Source: Megalobrama amblycephala
Taxonomy: Eukaryota > Chordata > Actinopteri > Cypriniformes > Xenocyprididae
Reading direction: 5' to 3'
DNA: 64,000 nt
Assembly: GCF_018812025.1 (NCBI RefSeq)
Contig: NC_063052.1
Span: forward strand, 22,480,150 to 22,544,149
Shown here in pieces: positions 25,684-38,200 of this stretch (positions within the stretch are counted from its first letter, which is position 1; each line of letters opens with the position of its first letter). The notes under the pieces are model-generated. The model ran no database searches, was not told the DNA's origin, and saw only the letters and a program-made list of their open reading frames with translations. Both the position numbers and the translations under genes were made by a program.

Positions 25684-26683
25684 NNNNNNNNNNNNNNNNN
25701 NNNNNNNNNNNNNNNNNNNNNNNNNNNNNNNNNNNNNNNNNNNNNNNNNNNNNNNNNNNNNNNNNNNNNNNNNNNNNNNNNNNNNNNNNNNNNNNNNNNN
25801 NNNNNNNNNNNNNNNNNNNNNNNNNNNNNNNNNNNNNNNNNNNNNNNNNNNNNNNNNNNNNNNNNNNNNNNNNNNNNNNNNNNNNNNNNNNNNNNNNNNN
25901 NNNNNNNNNNNNNNNNNNNNNNNNNNNNNNNNNNNNNNNNNNNNNNNNNNNNNNNNNNNNNNNNNNNNNNNNNNNNNNNNNNNNNNNNNNNNNNNNNNNN
26001 NNNNNNNNNNNNNNNNNNNNNNNNNNNNNNNNNNNNNNNNNNNNNNNNNNNNNNNNNNNNNNNNNNNNNNNNNNNNNNNNNNNNNNNNNNNNNNNNNNNN
26101 NNNNNNNNNNNNNNNNNNNNNNNNNNNNNNNNNNNNNNNNNNNNNNNNNNNNNNNNNNNNNNNNNNNNNNNNNNNNNNNNNNNNNNNNNNNNNNNNNNNN
26201 NNNNNNNNNNNNNNNNNNNNNNNNNNNNNNNNNNNNNNNNNNNNNNNNNNNNNNNNNNNNNNNNNNNNNNNNNNNNNNNNNNNNNNNNNNNNNNNNNNNN
26301 NNNNNNNNNNNNNNNNNNNNNNNNNNNNNNNNNNNNNNNNNNNNNNNNNNNNNNNNNNNNNNNNNNNNNNNNNNNNNNNNNNNNNNNNNNNNNNNNNNNN
26401 NNNNNNNNNNNNNNNNNNNNNNNNNNNNNNNNNNNNNNNNNNNNNNNNNNNNNNNNNNNNNNNNNNNNNNNNNNNNNNNNNNNNNNNNNNNNNNNNNNNN
26501 NNNNNNNNNNNNNNNNNNNNNNNNNNNNNNNNNNNNNNNNNNNNNNNNNNNNNNNNNNNNNNNNNNNNNNNNNNNNNNNNNNNNNNNNNNNNNNNNNNNN
26601 NNNNNNNNNNNNNNNNNNNNNNNNNNNNNNNNNNNNNNNNNNNNNNNNNNNNNNNNNNNNNNNNNNNNNNNNNNNNNNNNNNN
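25684..26683. other. Assembly gap of exactly 1,000 N
   Basis: The run of N is exactly 1,000 bases, so it is a placeholder of arbitrary size rather than a measured gap. The missing psmd4 exons may lie in it or on another contig. Confidence 0.98.
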
Positions 26684-26699
26684 AGTAAGCCAACCAGAA

Positions 26700-27130
26700 A
26701 TTTCAGACATTGCAAATGATTATTTATATGCAACCTGTTCTTTCGTTTTGTCATGTACATAAATCGTGTACATGACATAAATACATAAATCATAAATAGT
26801 GTCATCTGCGTACATTTAAATGTGGTCATTCAAGTACAAACTAAAAAGTAGAGGCCCAAGTGTAGACCCCTGAGGAACCTCCGTGGATTAATCTCTTGGG
26901 GAAGATATATGCGCTTCAATCCGAGTGCACTGTTTACTAGATGTAAGATTCAATCCATTTCATTGTATTGGCTGAAAATTGAAATAAGATAATTTAGATA
27001 AGAGTATGTAATGATTTACTGTATCAGATGCCTTCTGTAGATCAAGGAACACAACATCTACAACCTTGTCTAGTTTTGACCTTACTGGCTCAATAAAATA
27101 ACATACAGCAGTTTCCATTGAATGTTTTTC
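26700..27130 (-). pseudogene. LINE reverse-transcriptase fragment
   Basis: On the minus strand, disjoint frames give [36 protein letters not shown] and MYADDT. These match the FLDLxKAFDTVxH, PQGSxLGPLLF and YADD motifs of non-LTR retrotransposon reverse transcriptase. Frames are broken and no ends are visible. It is a dead fragment of an unassigned LINE clade. Confidence 0.75.
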
Positions 27131-27732
27131 AGAATCCATATCGCTTGGACAGAAACGCTACTTTTTTAGCAATCAAGCTTGTCAGGGTCAACTTCAGGCT
27201 ATCCAAGCTAACGAGACTCTAAATAGTGTTCAGTGCTCGTCTGTGCAGCAACGCCAGAACAGATAGCAAAAGCTTTGTTTCAGCTTTTGCCATGGCGTTA
27301 GAACTGGTACACCGTTCTCGCTTGTGTTTACCTCCCCAAGTGGAAGTATTACCACACCCTGTCCTTTCTCCACAACCCCTGCACCCCTGATGACAAGTCC
27401 TGACAACAGTTTTGGCTACTCACTTAACATCACAGTCCCCCAAGAACAGAGAATCAGAGAATGAGTTTTTACATTACATCAAAGTTGTCTATAAAGCCTG
27501 CCAGACAACAAGGCGAAGGAGCTGAAATGGCAGATAATTGAGTTGGCTCACACTGTCCATGATGAGGAGTAGTATGTATATCTGTAATTTAAAATTAATA
27601 GTAATTTAAATTATTTCATTGTGTATTTTATATTTTGCATTTGCCAGGGTGGCTGATCTGACAATTAAAAACAAAACAAAATGTATTTTAATGTAGCATT
27701 TAATTTATTATCATCTTTTTGTATTTTGCATC
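27131..27732. other. Unassigned sequence
   Basis: No gene or element is recognised. A stretch at about 27280-27450 is less AT-rich, but its frames are short and match nothing I know. It may be a decayed retroelement. Confidence 0.35.
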
Positions 27733-27736
27733 TTAA

Positions 27737-29285
27737 AGGATTAGTTCACTTTCAAATAAAATTTTCCTGATAATTTACTCACCCCCATGTCATCCAAGAT
27801 GTTCATGTCTTTCTTTCTTCAGTCGAAAAGAAATGAAGGTTTTTGATGAAAACATTCCAGGATTTTTCTCCATATAGTGGACTTCACTGGACTCCAGTCG
27901 GTTGAAGATCAAAATTACAGTTTCAGTGCAGCTTCAAAGGGCTTTAAGCGATAATAGATGAGGAATAAGGGTCTTATCTTGAGAAACCATCGCTCATTTT
28001 AGAAAAAAATGTAAATGTATATGCTTTATATAAACAAGTCTTCCAAGTGTTTCCGCCAAAACTGTGCTTTTGTATTCTTCAAAACGCTTACGCTGTACTT
28101 CCTACGCCTTCGGAAGTACGGAACGAACTCAGCGCCAGTTCCATTTTTTCCGTTAGTATATGGAAGGCGTATGACATACAGCTAGGGATGGGTACCGAAA
28201 CCCGGTATTAAATTGGCCCCGGGGCTAAATTTTGAAAGACCGGTGTATCGATAAGCTGTGACGTTAACGGTTCTGCTATCGGTACTGGAGAAATTATGAA
28301 AAAAATACACGTACATATATTATTGCTATATAGACATTATCCTGCGAATACTATCTCGCCAGCTGTGTCTGTATGCAATAATATTAGGACATTTTTCTAT
28401 GGTGCATTTTTGCTTTCGCAATCCAGAAGAGAGATCGCGCTCACGCAGTTACAGCGCGCGCAGCCGCTCGCATGAAAGCCCTGTTTAATGGTGATTAAAA
28501 TCACTCACAGCGCTTCTTCTGGATATAGTTATCTTTAATAAGCATTAATCTATTAATTTATACTGTGAAAACCATGCAGTGTTATTTTACATTTGGTTAC
28601 TTTACTTAGATTTCTTTTATAGGCTAGGTCTATATTACCTGAACACATGAACAAATGAAAGCACTTTATTTCATTTGTATCTTTGTTTTATTGTATTTGT
28701 CAGTTTGTTTTACTTTCTTTGTTCATGTTCTTACTGTATCTTACATAAAACACCAAAAATGCCGGACACTATATAATATAAAGCAATGTTAATTCAGCTC
28801 TTTATATATATATAATATACACCGTACCGATAAGAATACCGTTAAAGTACCGGATCGATAAGCAGTATCGGTAAGAGTAGTAATACCGTTAAAACCTTAA
28901 CGATACCCATCCCTACATACAGCATAAGCTTTTTGAAGAATACGGAAAGCGGAAGGACCTGCAAGGCGATCATTTGTTTATATAAAACTTATACAAAAAT
29001 GACCAAAAATGAGCAATCGTTTCTCTAGATTAGACTCTTATTCCTCGTCTGGTATCGTTTAAAGCCCTTTGAAGCTGCACTGAAACTGTAATTCTGACCT
29101 TCAACTGTTTGGAGGCCATTGAAGTCCACTATAAGGAGAATTATCCTGGAATGTTTTCATCAAAAACCTTCATTTCTTTTCGACTGAAGATTCTTTCAGC
29201 ATGTCTTTCTTAGACATGAACATCTTGGATGACATGGGAGTGAGTAAATTATCAGGAAAATTTTATTTGAAAGTGAACTAATCCT
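27737..29285. mobile_element. TTAA-flanked element with long arms, interrupted by hAT
   Basis: TTAA lies at 27733-27736 and 29286-29289. The arms begin AGGATTAGTTCACTTTCAAA and its exact complement and continue inward for more than 250 bases as imperfect inverted repeats. Both arms contain GAAATGAAGGTTTTTGATG or its complement, and GCTTCAAAGGGCTTTAA or its complement. The element was later split by a hAT insertion at 28183-28915. It is non-coding. Confidence 0.85.
28183..28915. mobile_element. Non-autonomous hAT element with perfect 8-bp duplication
   Basis: The 8-bp direct repeat CATACAGC flanks it (28175-28182 and 28916-28923). The termini are TAGGGATGGGTACCG and CGATACCCATCCCTA, inverted and nearly identical. 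Inner parts repeat the pattern (GGTATTAA / ACCGTTAA.. and GTATCGATAAG / CGATAAGCAGTATCG). An 8-bp duplication with a TAGGG/CAGGG-type terminus is the hAT signature. The 733-bp interior has no transposase. Confidence 0.85.
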
Positions 29286-29399
29286 TTAAACAGATTGGTA
29301 GAGGGTATGGCAGTGTGGAGGATGAATAAGAAGTCAAGATATTACGTTCTTTTGCCAGCTTACTGCTCCATTTGTGTTGAAGTAGCTGCACTTGTTTTA

Positions 29400-29655
29400 C
29401 CTGCAAAGATGAATTTCTGTCTGAGGAAGCTGCAATCAGGCACATGCATTCTGGTTCTTCCCACCAAGCTCCATGAATTAGTCGACCAGTGTCTGTGTCG
29501 TCCTGATCCACCAGACTTGGAGACATGTAGGTGTAACAGAGGGATTCAGTTCTCAGGTATTGTGAAGGACACAAGCTGCCTTTGTCCTTGTCAAAAAACT
29601 ATTTGCCAAGACTCCAAAAACATTCTCAACACAACGACGTACACGAGAGAGCCTG
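29400..29655 (-). pseudogene. PIF/Harbinger transposase C-terminal fragment
   Basis: On the minus strand, LSRVRRCVENVFGVLAN in one frame is followed by ACVLHN and, in another frame, by LRTES..SPSLVDQDDTDTGRLIHGAW. These are the conserved C-terminal blocks of Harbinger (HARBI1-like) transposases: YRLSRARRVVENxFG, CxLHNFLR and PPGLVDxE....GxW. At least one frameshift separates them, and the catalytic DDE part is missing. It lies just outside the TTAA element that ends at 29285. Confidence 0.7.
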
Positions 29656-29831
29656 TAGTTAAAGATTTGCTTGTGTCCTTGGGTATGGTCTCATCATCCA
29701 TGGCTTCAAACCATTTTTCTGTGGTGCGACAAACTCAGAACACATATATAATATTGCTTTACACAGAGTGTAAATTAAAAGGTTACCCGATTATTCTGAG
29801 AACATGTTATGGCACAGTGATATATATGTGA

Positions 29832-31786
29832 CATTTCTATAACAACATAATTTCAATTTAGCCTCATTTGATAAAAACTCTTAAGTCATAAGTCATATGC
29901 TATATAGGCTACTAGCGTTTTGAAAAGCTGACACATTAAAAAAATATTTGAAATGTATGCATGTAATATGAATTAATGTATGTAATAATTATGGCAAATT
30001 ATATTTTAATCAGAGTATCTATTCAGTTTTGTGCTATATGTGATAATTAAAAGAAAGACTAAAAGCATTGTTAAAGCAAGACAACAGTGACAGCTGCAAA
30101 AGTTTCAGCATCCATCTTTGCGGTGTCCATCTCCCTGGCAATAGATTTGCTCCTCTCTGATAGAAATTTCATTTTGGGGTGAACTAACACACTTAACTGG
30201 TCTCTAACTTCTTTAATTTAAGCAAATGCTGTTAATACACATATCGCTAACAAAATGAAACCATACACATTTTAATGGTAGTGAATAAAAGGAAACGATC
30301 AACCTGCACACCTCTGCTCAGCCATGGTGCGTCTCAAGATGATGATGTTACTTCGAGGGAGGCGTGGCCAGGCCTGCTGTACACACCCCAGTCCCTTGAC
30401 TCCACCCTCATGTTAAAACAATGCCAAAAGTGAAACGCACAGAAAAGTAAAACGCAAAGTGAAAATGGTATTGCGAGCTCACACTTGACTGAAACGCAGA
30501 AAAAAAGGAGCCTTGCAAATGTACTAGTATGTCACCATGGAAAATGTGTTGCATAATAATACATTTGTTGCAGATAAAATAGGATCAAAGATGCATTTAC
30601 AGCATTCATTGATTTTTGCAATTAATTTTATCTTCATTTTTGCTCTATTTTATTTATACTTTATTTTTAATTTTGCAATTCTTTATTTTTGTCTGAAAAA
30701 AAAACCTACTTGTTTTGCTCGATACTTTATTTTTCTTTTGCAAAACTTGATTGTTTTGCAGGTATGTGGCATGGAATTGACTCCATACCAGATATTATCT
30801 TTGTGCGCATGCGCATCAAACAGGGCTTGGGGAGAGTCGATCACGTCTTCAGCGCTGGAAAAACCGAATCATTTTAGCCAATCGGTTCGCTCGGACGGTT
30901 CGTTTCAATGAACTGGTTCCCAACCGAGTCATCACTCTAAACAGTTCACAGAAGTTTCCGCGTCTAATTTTACTTTCGTGTTGATGTAAATTTGTTGTTT
31001 AACACTACGTGTTCATTATTGTGTTATACTGAAGCGCCCAATGTTGTGTTATCCAACAACAATATTAATAACAACAACATTATGAACATCAATAATAATT
31101 CATAACCAATTAAACATATGTTAATTATTAACAGTATTATTTCCAAATGTAACAATATTGTTTTAATCTCAGTTTTACTCTAACCTACACAAAGCGATAT
31201 CTACAAACGATTCGCGAATCGGTTCGTTCGAATCATTAAAAGGAAACGGTTCAAAACGAATCGTTCAAGAATCGGCCATCACAATCAGTGCCGTATAACG
31301 GGATCTGTGATCTGACAGGGCGATGGCTCGGACAGCAAACCGAAGAAGAATGAAGCTGAACATGGAAAACGACTGTACTGCATCGTGTTGTGTTTAAATG
31401 CCTGAAGGACAGAGACTGACGCCCCGGACAGCGGTATAGTGACGTCAGAGGAGCGTCTGTAGCCTCATTGTCTGTAATGCTGCTCAATGCCGGTATTTAA
31501 CGCATCCACGAGACTTGTGTTCTCCGTATTACAATTAATTCTTGAATTTAAGATGAAATGCTGTTTATTTCTCTTCTAACACGATGTTTTCTGTACAAGA
31601 TCAGTCTGTGATCAGCAAATAGTCAGTATAATGGGATTTCAGGACTGATTAACTGCAAAAGGTTTCGCATTTGTAGGTTAATCGAACTAGTATGCTGGTT
31701 GACATATGTTGACAGAGTTTTGGCTGGGGGTCAGTGTTTGTTCGGACACCCCAGCCATCCCGGTGAGGTGAGGAGGTTCTCAGAAC
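29832..31786. other. Intergenic region with repeat remnants
   Basis: No gene was recognised. A remnant of the TTAA family arm (CATTTTGGGGTGAACTAACA) lies near 30170. Sequences built on AATCGGTTCG/CGAACCGATT words lie near 30880-30935 and 31195-31270 and could be the ends of an old element. A CpG-richer patch at about 31270-31480 may belong to the vash1 promoter region. I see no clear TATA box. Confidence 0.4.
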
Positions 31787-32085
31787 GTTCTCTAAAGGTT
31801 CTCTCACGTCCTTCCAGTAACGTTAATAGAACGTTCAGAGTAATAACGTTCTGAAAACATTAGCACAAAAGTGTTATTTATATCATTCATGGAGACTTTT
31901 TTCTAAAATGTTTTTAAATGCTACTACTTGTTTCAGAACATTCAGAGAACATTCAAAAGCAACATTCCTGTAATGTTTGCATTATAGAAAGTAATGTTTG
32001 TAAAACATTCAGAGAACATTCAGATTCAATGTTTTCATTATATAATGTAATGCGTATGTCAACAAAACGTTCTTAGAATCTATTT
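31787..32085. repeat. Diverged AGAACGTTCT / GAACATTC repeat
   Basis: Words such as AGAACGTTCT, TAGAACGTTC, CAGAGAACATTC and AATGTTTTCATTATA recur imperfectly at short intervals, ending at GTTAGCCGGG. It looks like a widespread fish interspersed repeat. It immediately precedes the first coding exon of vash1. Confidence 0.5.
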
Positions 32086-32285
32086 TGTTAGCCGGGTCAG
32101 GCCTCCAACCGTTTCTAAACTGTACTTTTAAGAAGGTGAGGGTTACGACCGTGTGCCATTGCCTGTCCATGCCGGTGTCCTGCTGCGGGGCGCTCCATCA
32201 CGGCTCCTCTCCGAGGAGAATCGTCCACAGCCAGGCAGGAATCAGGACTTGTTTGAGCCAACCGCGTGCTTCTGTTGGGCTGAAG

Positions 32286-35200
32286 ATGCTGCGGACTGCT
32301 TTCAGTTTGGAGGGAGTCGAGGAGCGGGACGAGGAACAAGAGGATGATGGAGAAGATCAGAGGGATGGTGGGATCCCGTTCATCATTAATAGGGGTGGTC
32401 TGCCCGTAAATGAGGAGACCTGGGAGAAGATGTGGCAGCACGTGGCCCGCATCCACCCGGATGGAGAAGCGCTGGGCAGGAGGATACGGGGAACCAGCGA
32501 CCTGCCCAAGGTAGAGCTTTCACAGCCACCAAAACAATGTCAAAACATCCTGTCAATTTTCTTCTGAATCAGCAAAACACACGTGTAGGGTTAAGGCCAC
32601 AGAATAAAAAAAGTGAATTATATTCAAAATTATGAGAATAAAAGTCAGAATTGTGAGATATAAACTTGCAATTGCGAGAAAAAAGTTAGTAGAGTGCATT
32701 AGTGCCGTCCACTTGGTTCCAGAAGTATTTTCTTCCACTCATTTCTCCCATAGGAATTTCAAAAAGTCTTTGTTAAAGAGTTATAATCCATGAACCAAAC
32801 CAAGCAGCTATGAGGAGAATCAACAATACAAACTTTGATTTGAAGCCCAAAAATATTTGAAAATCAGACAAAAATACAAGACTGTGAACTTAACAGCTTT
32901 AGTGAATGAAAGAACTACAATCCCATGAAGCATTGCAAACAGCATAATATGATGCTAAATGAAAAATGATGAATATGAAGAAATATACAACTACTTATTT
33001 AAAAATATTGATTATATATATAAAACAATATGTTTTAAGTTTAATGCAAAATGCATATGCAAACATAAGTATTTTGAGAGCGTATAGGGAGACTGACTTA
33101 ATAACATCATTACATCTCTTTTGGCGTGTTTTGCTTGTTCCAACTCTCTGATTTGTGTAACTTTCTGTACAGCATCATGGATAATGTAGATTTTCACCAC
33201 TAATTCCACTGTTAAACACAATTATTTTAAAAATAAGCTGAAATAATGTGGGCTGATGCTTTCAACAGAAGCAAATACTATCGATTTACAACCTTGTGTA
33301 GGGCTATTCTTAAAGGCTTACAAGTTATCATTAAAAATCAATTTCCCTATGGAGAAAATTAATGTTTTTTGAGTTTTTTTCTGGAACCGACTGTTGCACT
33401 CTATTACTTTTTTTTTTTTTTTTTCATGGTGTGAAAAAACAAAACAAAATGATGAAATATAAACTTTGAATTCTGTGAAAAAAAGTCATAATTGCATGAT
33501 AAACATTGTATAAAAACAATTTCCCTGAAACTTTGAGTAAAAATAGTTTGGCTAGAGCTTGATTATTAACTGTGAAAGCGACTAGTGAGTAGATGAGTTT
33601 CGGTTGATGTTTAATGTCCTTCACAACCTCTAGTCCCATTTAGACTTTTTCAAGACAAGTAAAGGCTTTAAAACAATCACAAGAGGGTATCAATTATGTA
33701 TTTTTTGTCATAGAATAAAACGTCAGAATATCATGAGCTTTTCACCACAGACCTTATTTCAGGGGTTTAACCAAAATCCTATTGAAATTTGCAACTTGTT
33801 CATGTGTTTTGGCCGACAGAAACACACCATTCCTGCAGCACTGTATAGTGGTATCAGTAATGTATCAGCAGTTTGTAGACTGGTTTCCATTTGTCTTTGT
33901 GACTTTATTCCTTTAATCCATCCCTTGTGGATTGATCGAATCCTACGCATCTAATCAGTATCCAGTGAGTGGAGCTGCACAGTCACACTGTTACTGGTTC
34001 AGTGCCGGATATAAACAGCACAACAGTAAATACTGAAAACCTTAAATGTTTATTATCTGTTGACATTGACTGATCAGCCTGGCCTGCGGTCTCTTATTAG
34101 TCACAGTAATGTGATATCGTTCTCCAGATGATTGCTTTTACTCTTCCGTGACTCTGTAGATTCCAGTACCAAGTGTGCCTACATTCCCGGCCAGCAGCAG
34201 CATTCCTCATCGCCTGGAAGCCATTCAGAAATACATCAGGGACTTGCAGTATCCTTTCACACTCACTGCCATACACTGCTGAAAATCATGCTCTAACTCA
34301 GTATTTTTGCCAAATTTAAGTGAGTTTGTACTTAAAACAAGAACAAATATTCGTCAATGGGTCAGAAAAATAAACTTTATTCAAAGGGTTTATTTTTCAG
34401 ACTCCGTTGGCAGATATTTGTTGTCGTTTTAAGCACAAACTGACATGTCAGTGAAGAGTTCCCTGATACCTGACCAACATGCATGATAAAGTCTGGATCA
34501 GAAGTTGTAGCTAAATTCAGTTAAAGGAATAGGGTTTATGCTTGCAAACTCCAAAAAGGACAAAAATCATAGAGCAAATAAGTATTAAAGTATAACTTTC
34601 CTTCATAGTCCAAGTGTTTTGTGTGAGAAACAGACTGAAATGTAATCTCAGTTGTCCTTTTATAATGTGTTGAGTTCGAACTCTTGTCAGACCAGATATG
34701 ATTCCTATAGCAAAATGTTTCCATCCACATATTTGTATGTGAATTTAGGGATAATGCATAAAAATACTGAATGGAAATGCTTAGATGCACTTCTATAAAA
34801 TGCACATAAAAATATGATTCATTTACTGAATAAATCCCGCAATGCGCAACAATAAACTCATGTGACTTTGCCTCAACAGAGGCTGTTATTGGATAACTGG
34901 ACTTATCCAGCGGACCAATCGCATCACAGCATCTCAAAAGTTGGTTTGGTGGTTCTGAAACATCAATTGACTGAAACGAGTCAAACTCTGTCATCAGAAT
35001 GGAGGAAAAAAGATCCCAATTGCAGTAACTTCCATTTTTGTTACTGATATTTTACACCAGTTTCCCAGGAAGTGATGATTTTGTTCTCTTGAACACATGG
35101 GATGAAACGCTGCTTTACACACAAGTTAAATTTGGATGCAGCTAAAGATGCTTAAACACCATTGGTTCTCATTTATCATGTGCTTCAATATACAAATTCC

Positions 35201-38200
35201 ACATTGCTCCATGTTTTCAGTTCTGCTCCTGATGTTCCATGTTTCTCTGATATTTTAAGTTAGTTTGTGTTTTTGTAAATAAATAACATGCTGTATTTGG
35301 ATCCAGCTCTCCCTCGTTTCTGACTCAGCGTTACAGGCAGTCTGTGATTGAATGTGATTTTGACCCAATGTATGTCACAGCTATTTGTCATATGATTATT
35401 AATATGTTATTTTGTCAAAAGATCATGTTTAGTTAAGCAATAGATACACTTTCATGATACATTGTTTTTGTCTCTTAATATAGGCTATTCTCTGTAAACT
35501 CTGGTGATACAGCAGATTGTTTGTGTTCTGTGCTTAACATTGTCTGTCAGATACAATCACACTGGAACACAGTTCTTTGAGATCAAGAAGAGCAGGCCGC
35601 TCACAGCGTAAGTCCAGTTCACACATCTGCCCCCTTCTTTTAATTTCATCCTTGAAATAAAAGCCATGAGAGTCATGCAGAATTTAACTCGGAGAGACGT
35701 TTACATTTCAATTCAATTGAATTTGAATTTCGGTAGCCAAAAGGATGCATCATTGTAATTTAAATTTAAGGAAATAGAAATAAAAAGTGGAATGATATTC
35801 CAAAAATATATGTAATTTTCCATATAATTTACCCATAAACATACGCAAAACTTATATTTCCAGAAACATATTATTAATAATCAATATTTGAAATGCCACA
35901 CATAGACATTTGTGTTTAATTCTATTAAGTACATTTGACAAATTAACTTTTGTAAATAAACCTGGAAGAGCATGTCAATTTCTAGAATACTCTAACTGAC
36001 ACAATAAATTATATAATCAGTAGATTAAAATAATTTTGACCTAATTATAATCAATATGGTGGACATTTTGTGGTGGAAAAATTAAAATTGGTTATGACTG
36101 TTGATTGTATTGACAGTGTTGAACGTAGTCTAGAGCAATACGTTAAACAAATGTATTATACATATCAGGGCATAATTAGTCAAAAGTAACTATGATTTGA
36201 TGAGAAACTCATAGCTCAGAGTAGCAGGAAGCAGCAGAGGTTGATATGGCTTTAATAATGATATCAGATAAAGAAAATCTTATTTTACTATGACAGTGAT
36301 AGAAACGTTACAGCTAATTGTAAATAAGCCTGTTAGACTATATTTCTGTACCTGCACAATAATCATTATGATTTTGAATGTTTGAAAAACAGAAAATTGC
36401 CATCATCAGATGCTTTAAAAATAGTTATTTACTTGCATTCAGACTCTTATTACATTATTACCTTCAATTTGTTCCTCAGATTAATGGACATTGCCAAGGA
36501 AATGACAAGAGAATCTCTACCAATCAAATGTTTGGAAGCCGTTATCCTCGGAATGTATCCTTCACTTTGGAATTTACTGAAACATGGATTGAATATATTA
36601 AGCATATACAATGAAAACAACAGAGGACCTAATACAGAGCCTTGTGGCACTCCATAATCCATACTCCATTTGTGATTTGACTTCCACTTTAACACAAACA
36701 AAGTGGTAGCAGCCAGACAGATCCAAACCATCTTAATGCTTATCCACAAATCTAATCTGTCGAAGGGAATGACATGATCTTTGGTGTCAAAGGAGGCACT
36801 ACAATCCAATAGTACTAGAAAAAAGCAACTTGTAACTCTGACAAGCGCAGTCTTTGTGCCATGGCCTAAATACTGATTTAAACTCTAAATTTCTGGCATA
36901 AATTGAGGATTTGAGAAGGGTCTATAATTATTTTATGCTGCTGGATGCTCAAAATAAATTCAGAATCCAGTTTAGTCATCCAGTAATGTTCAAAGTAATG
37001 TTTAAACATTTTAGTGACAGAAAGGAATGTAGGCAACAAGAGGATGGAGTAATGGATGTAGGATGCAGTAATGATGCTTAAAATTCAGATTTGATCAAAT
37101 TTTTCAAGTTACATTTTACTATTTATTCATATAGAAAACAGCTGTTTTAATTTATCATTAACATACAAAACGTAATTATTGTAAGTAGTGTATACAAGGA
37201 TAAATCATGCATTTAGAAAGAAGATGAATTTTCATTTCATTAATGTACGCAGCTGTCTGTCGAATATAACACTTAACGCAGCTGACCTGTCAGTTACCTC
37301 ACCAACAGCATGCCGAGCGTCGAGCGGTTTCCTCTCAGCTTTAAAACACAGTTCTCAGGGAGTCATTTCCGTCACATTGTGCTGGGCGTACACAGCGGGG
37401 GCCGCTTCGGTGCTCTGGGCATCAGTCGCCGTGAGGACCTGATGTACAAACCGCTGGAGTACAAAACCCTCAGCGACCTCCTGCAAGAGTTTCAGGCGGC
37501 CTATCGGGGCTACTGGCACACGCTGTGCAAGGTCAAGATCGGTCATTATGTGTCACATGATCCCCACAGTGTGGAGCAGATAGAGTGGAAGCATTCGGTA
37601 CTGGATGTGGACAAGCTGTCCAAAGAAGAGCTGAGGAAAGAGCTGGAGAGACACACCCGGGATATGAGGCTGAAGGTATGGATGATACGCTTACAATTAA
37701 AGCGTATTGCTAATACATTGTTTTGTAAAATTTAAAAGTTAAAGTCTGTGTAAATCAATATTAAAATGTGTTCTGAGTTTGTCACACCACAAAAAAATGT
37801 GTTATTAACCACCCAGCCAAATTTGAATGATTAAAAAAATGGCAAGTAAATGAAATAAGTTATCAAAATCTTGAAAAAATAAGCAGTATTCTCTGCTCTT
37901 AAATGCTGGGGGCGTGTCCGCTGTCTGCTCTGAAACCACGCCCACTCGAGACAAAGATGCCGTCTCTCTCAACTCACTTGTCTGAGTCAAACATACTGAT
38001 GCATATAAACAAAAGAATCACGTTAGAGGAAAATTTAAGTTAAGTTAAGGCCTTTGCACACTGAGTCCAAAATTTTTGCATGCGTTTTTTCGTATTCGTA
38101 AACCTAAAAAATCGTCACGCACAGAGACCTTGCACACTGAGTCCGAGGCGTAAAAATTAATGCGTTGCAAAAAAAATCGCGAAACAATACAAAATTAAGT

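Noticed and set aside
25607..26829. Long open frames across the gap on both strands
   Set aside because: They consist of N and carry no information.
29295..29831. 178-codon plus-strand frame
   Set aside because: It is antisense to the Harbinger transposase fragment, and its Cys-rich composition follows from that.
32085..32285. N-terminal extension of vash1 to the upstream edge of the open frame
   Set aside because: There is no ATG at the edge. The extension overlaps a repeat and does not resemble vasohibin, although the ATG at 32169 remains a possible alternative start.
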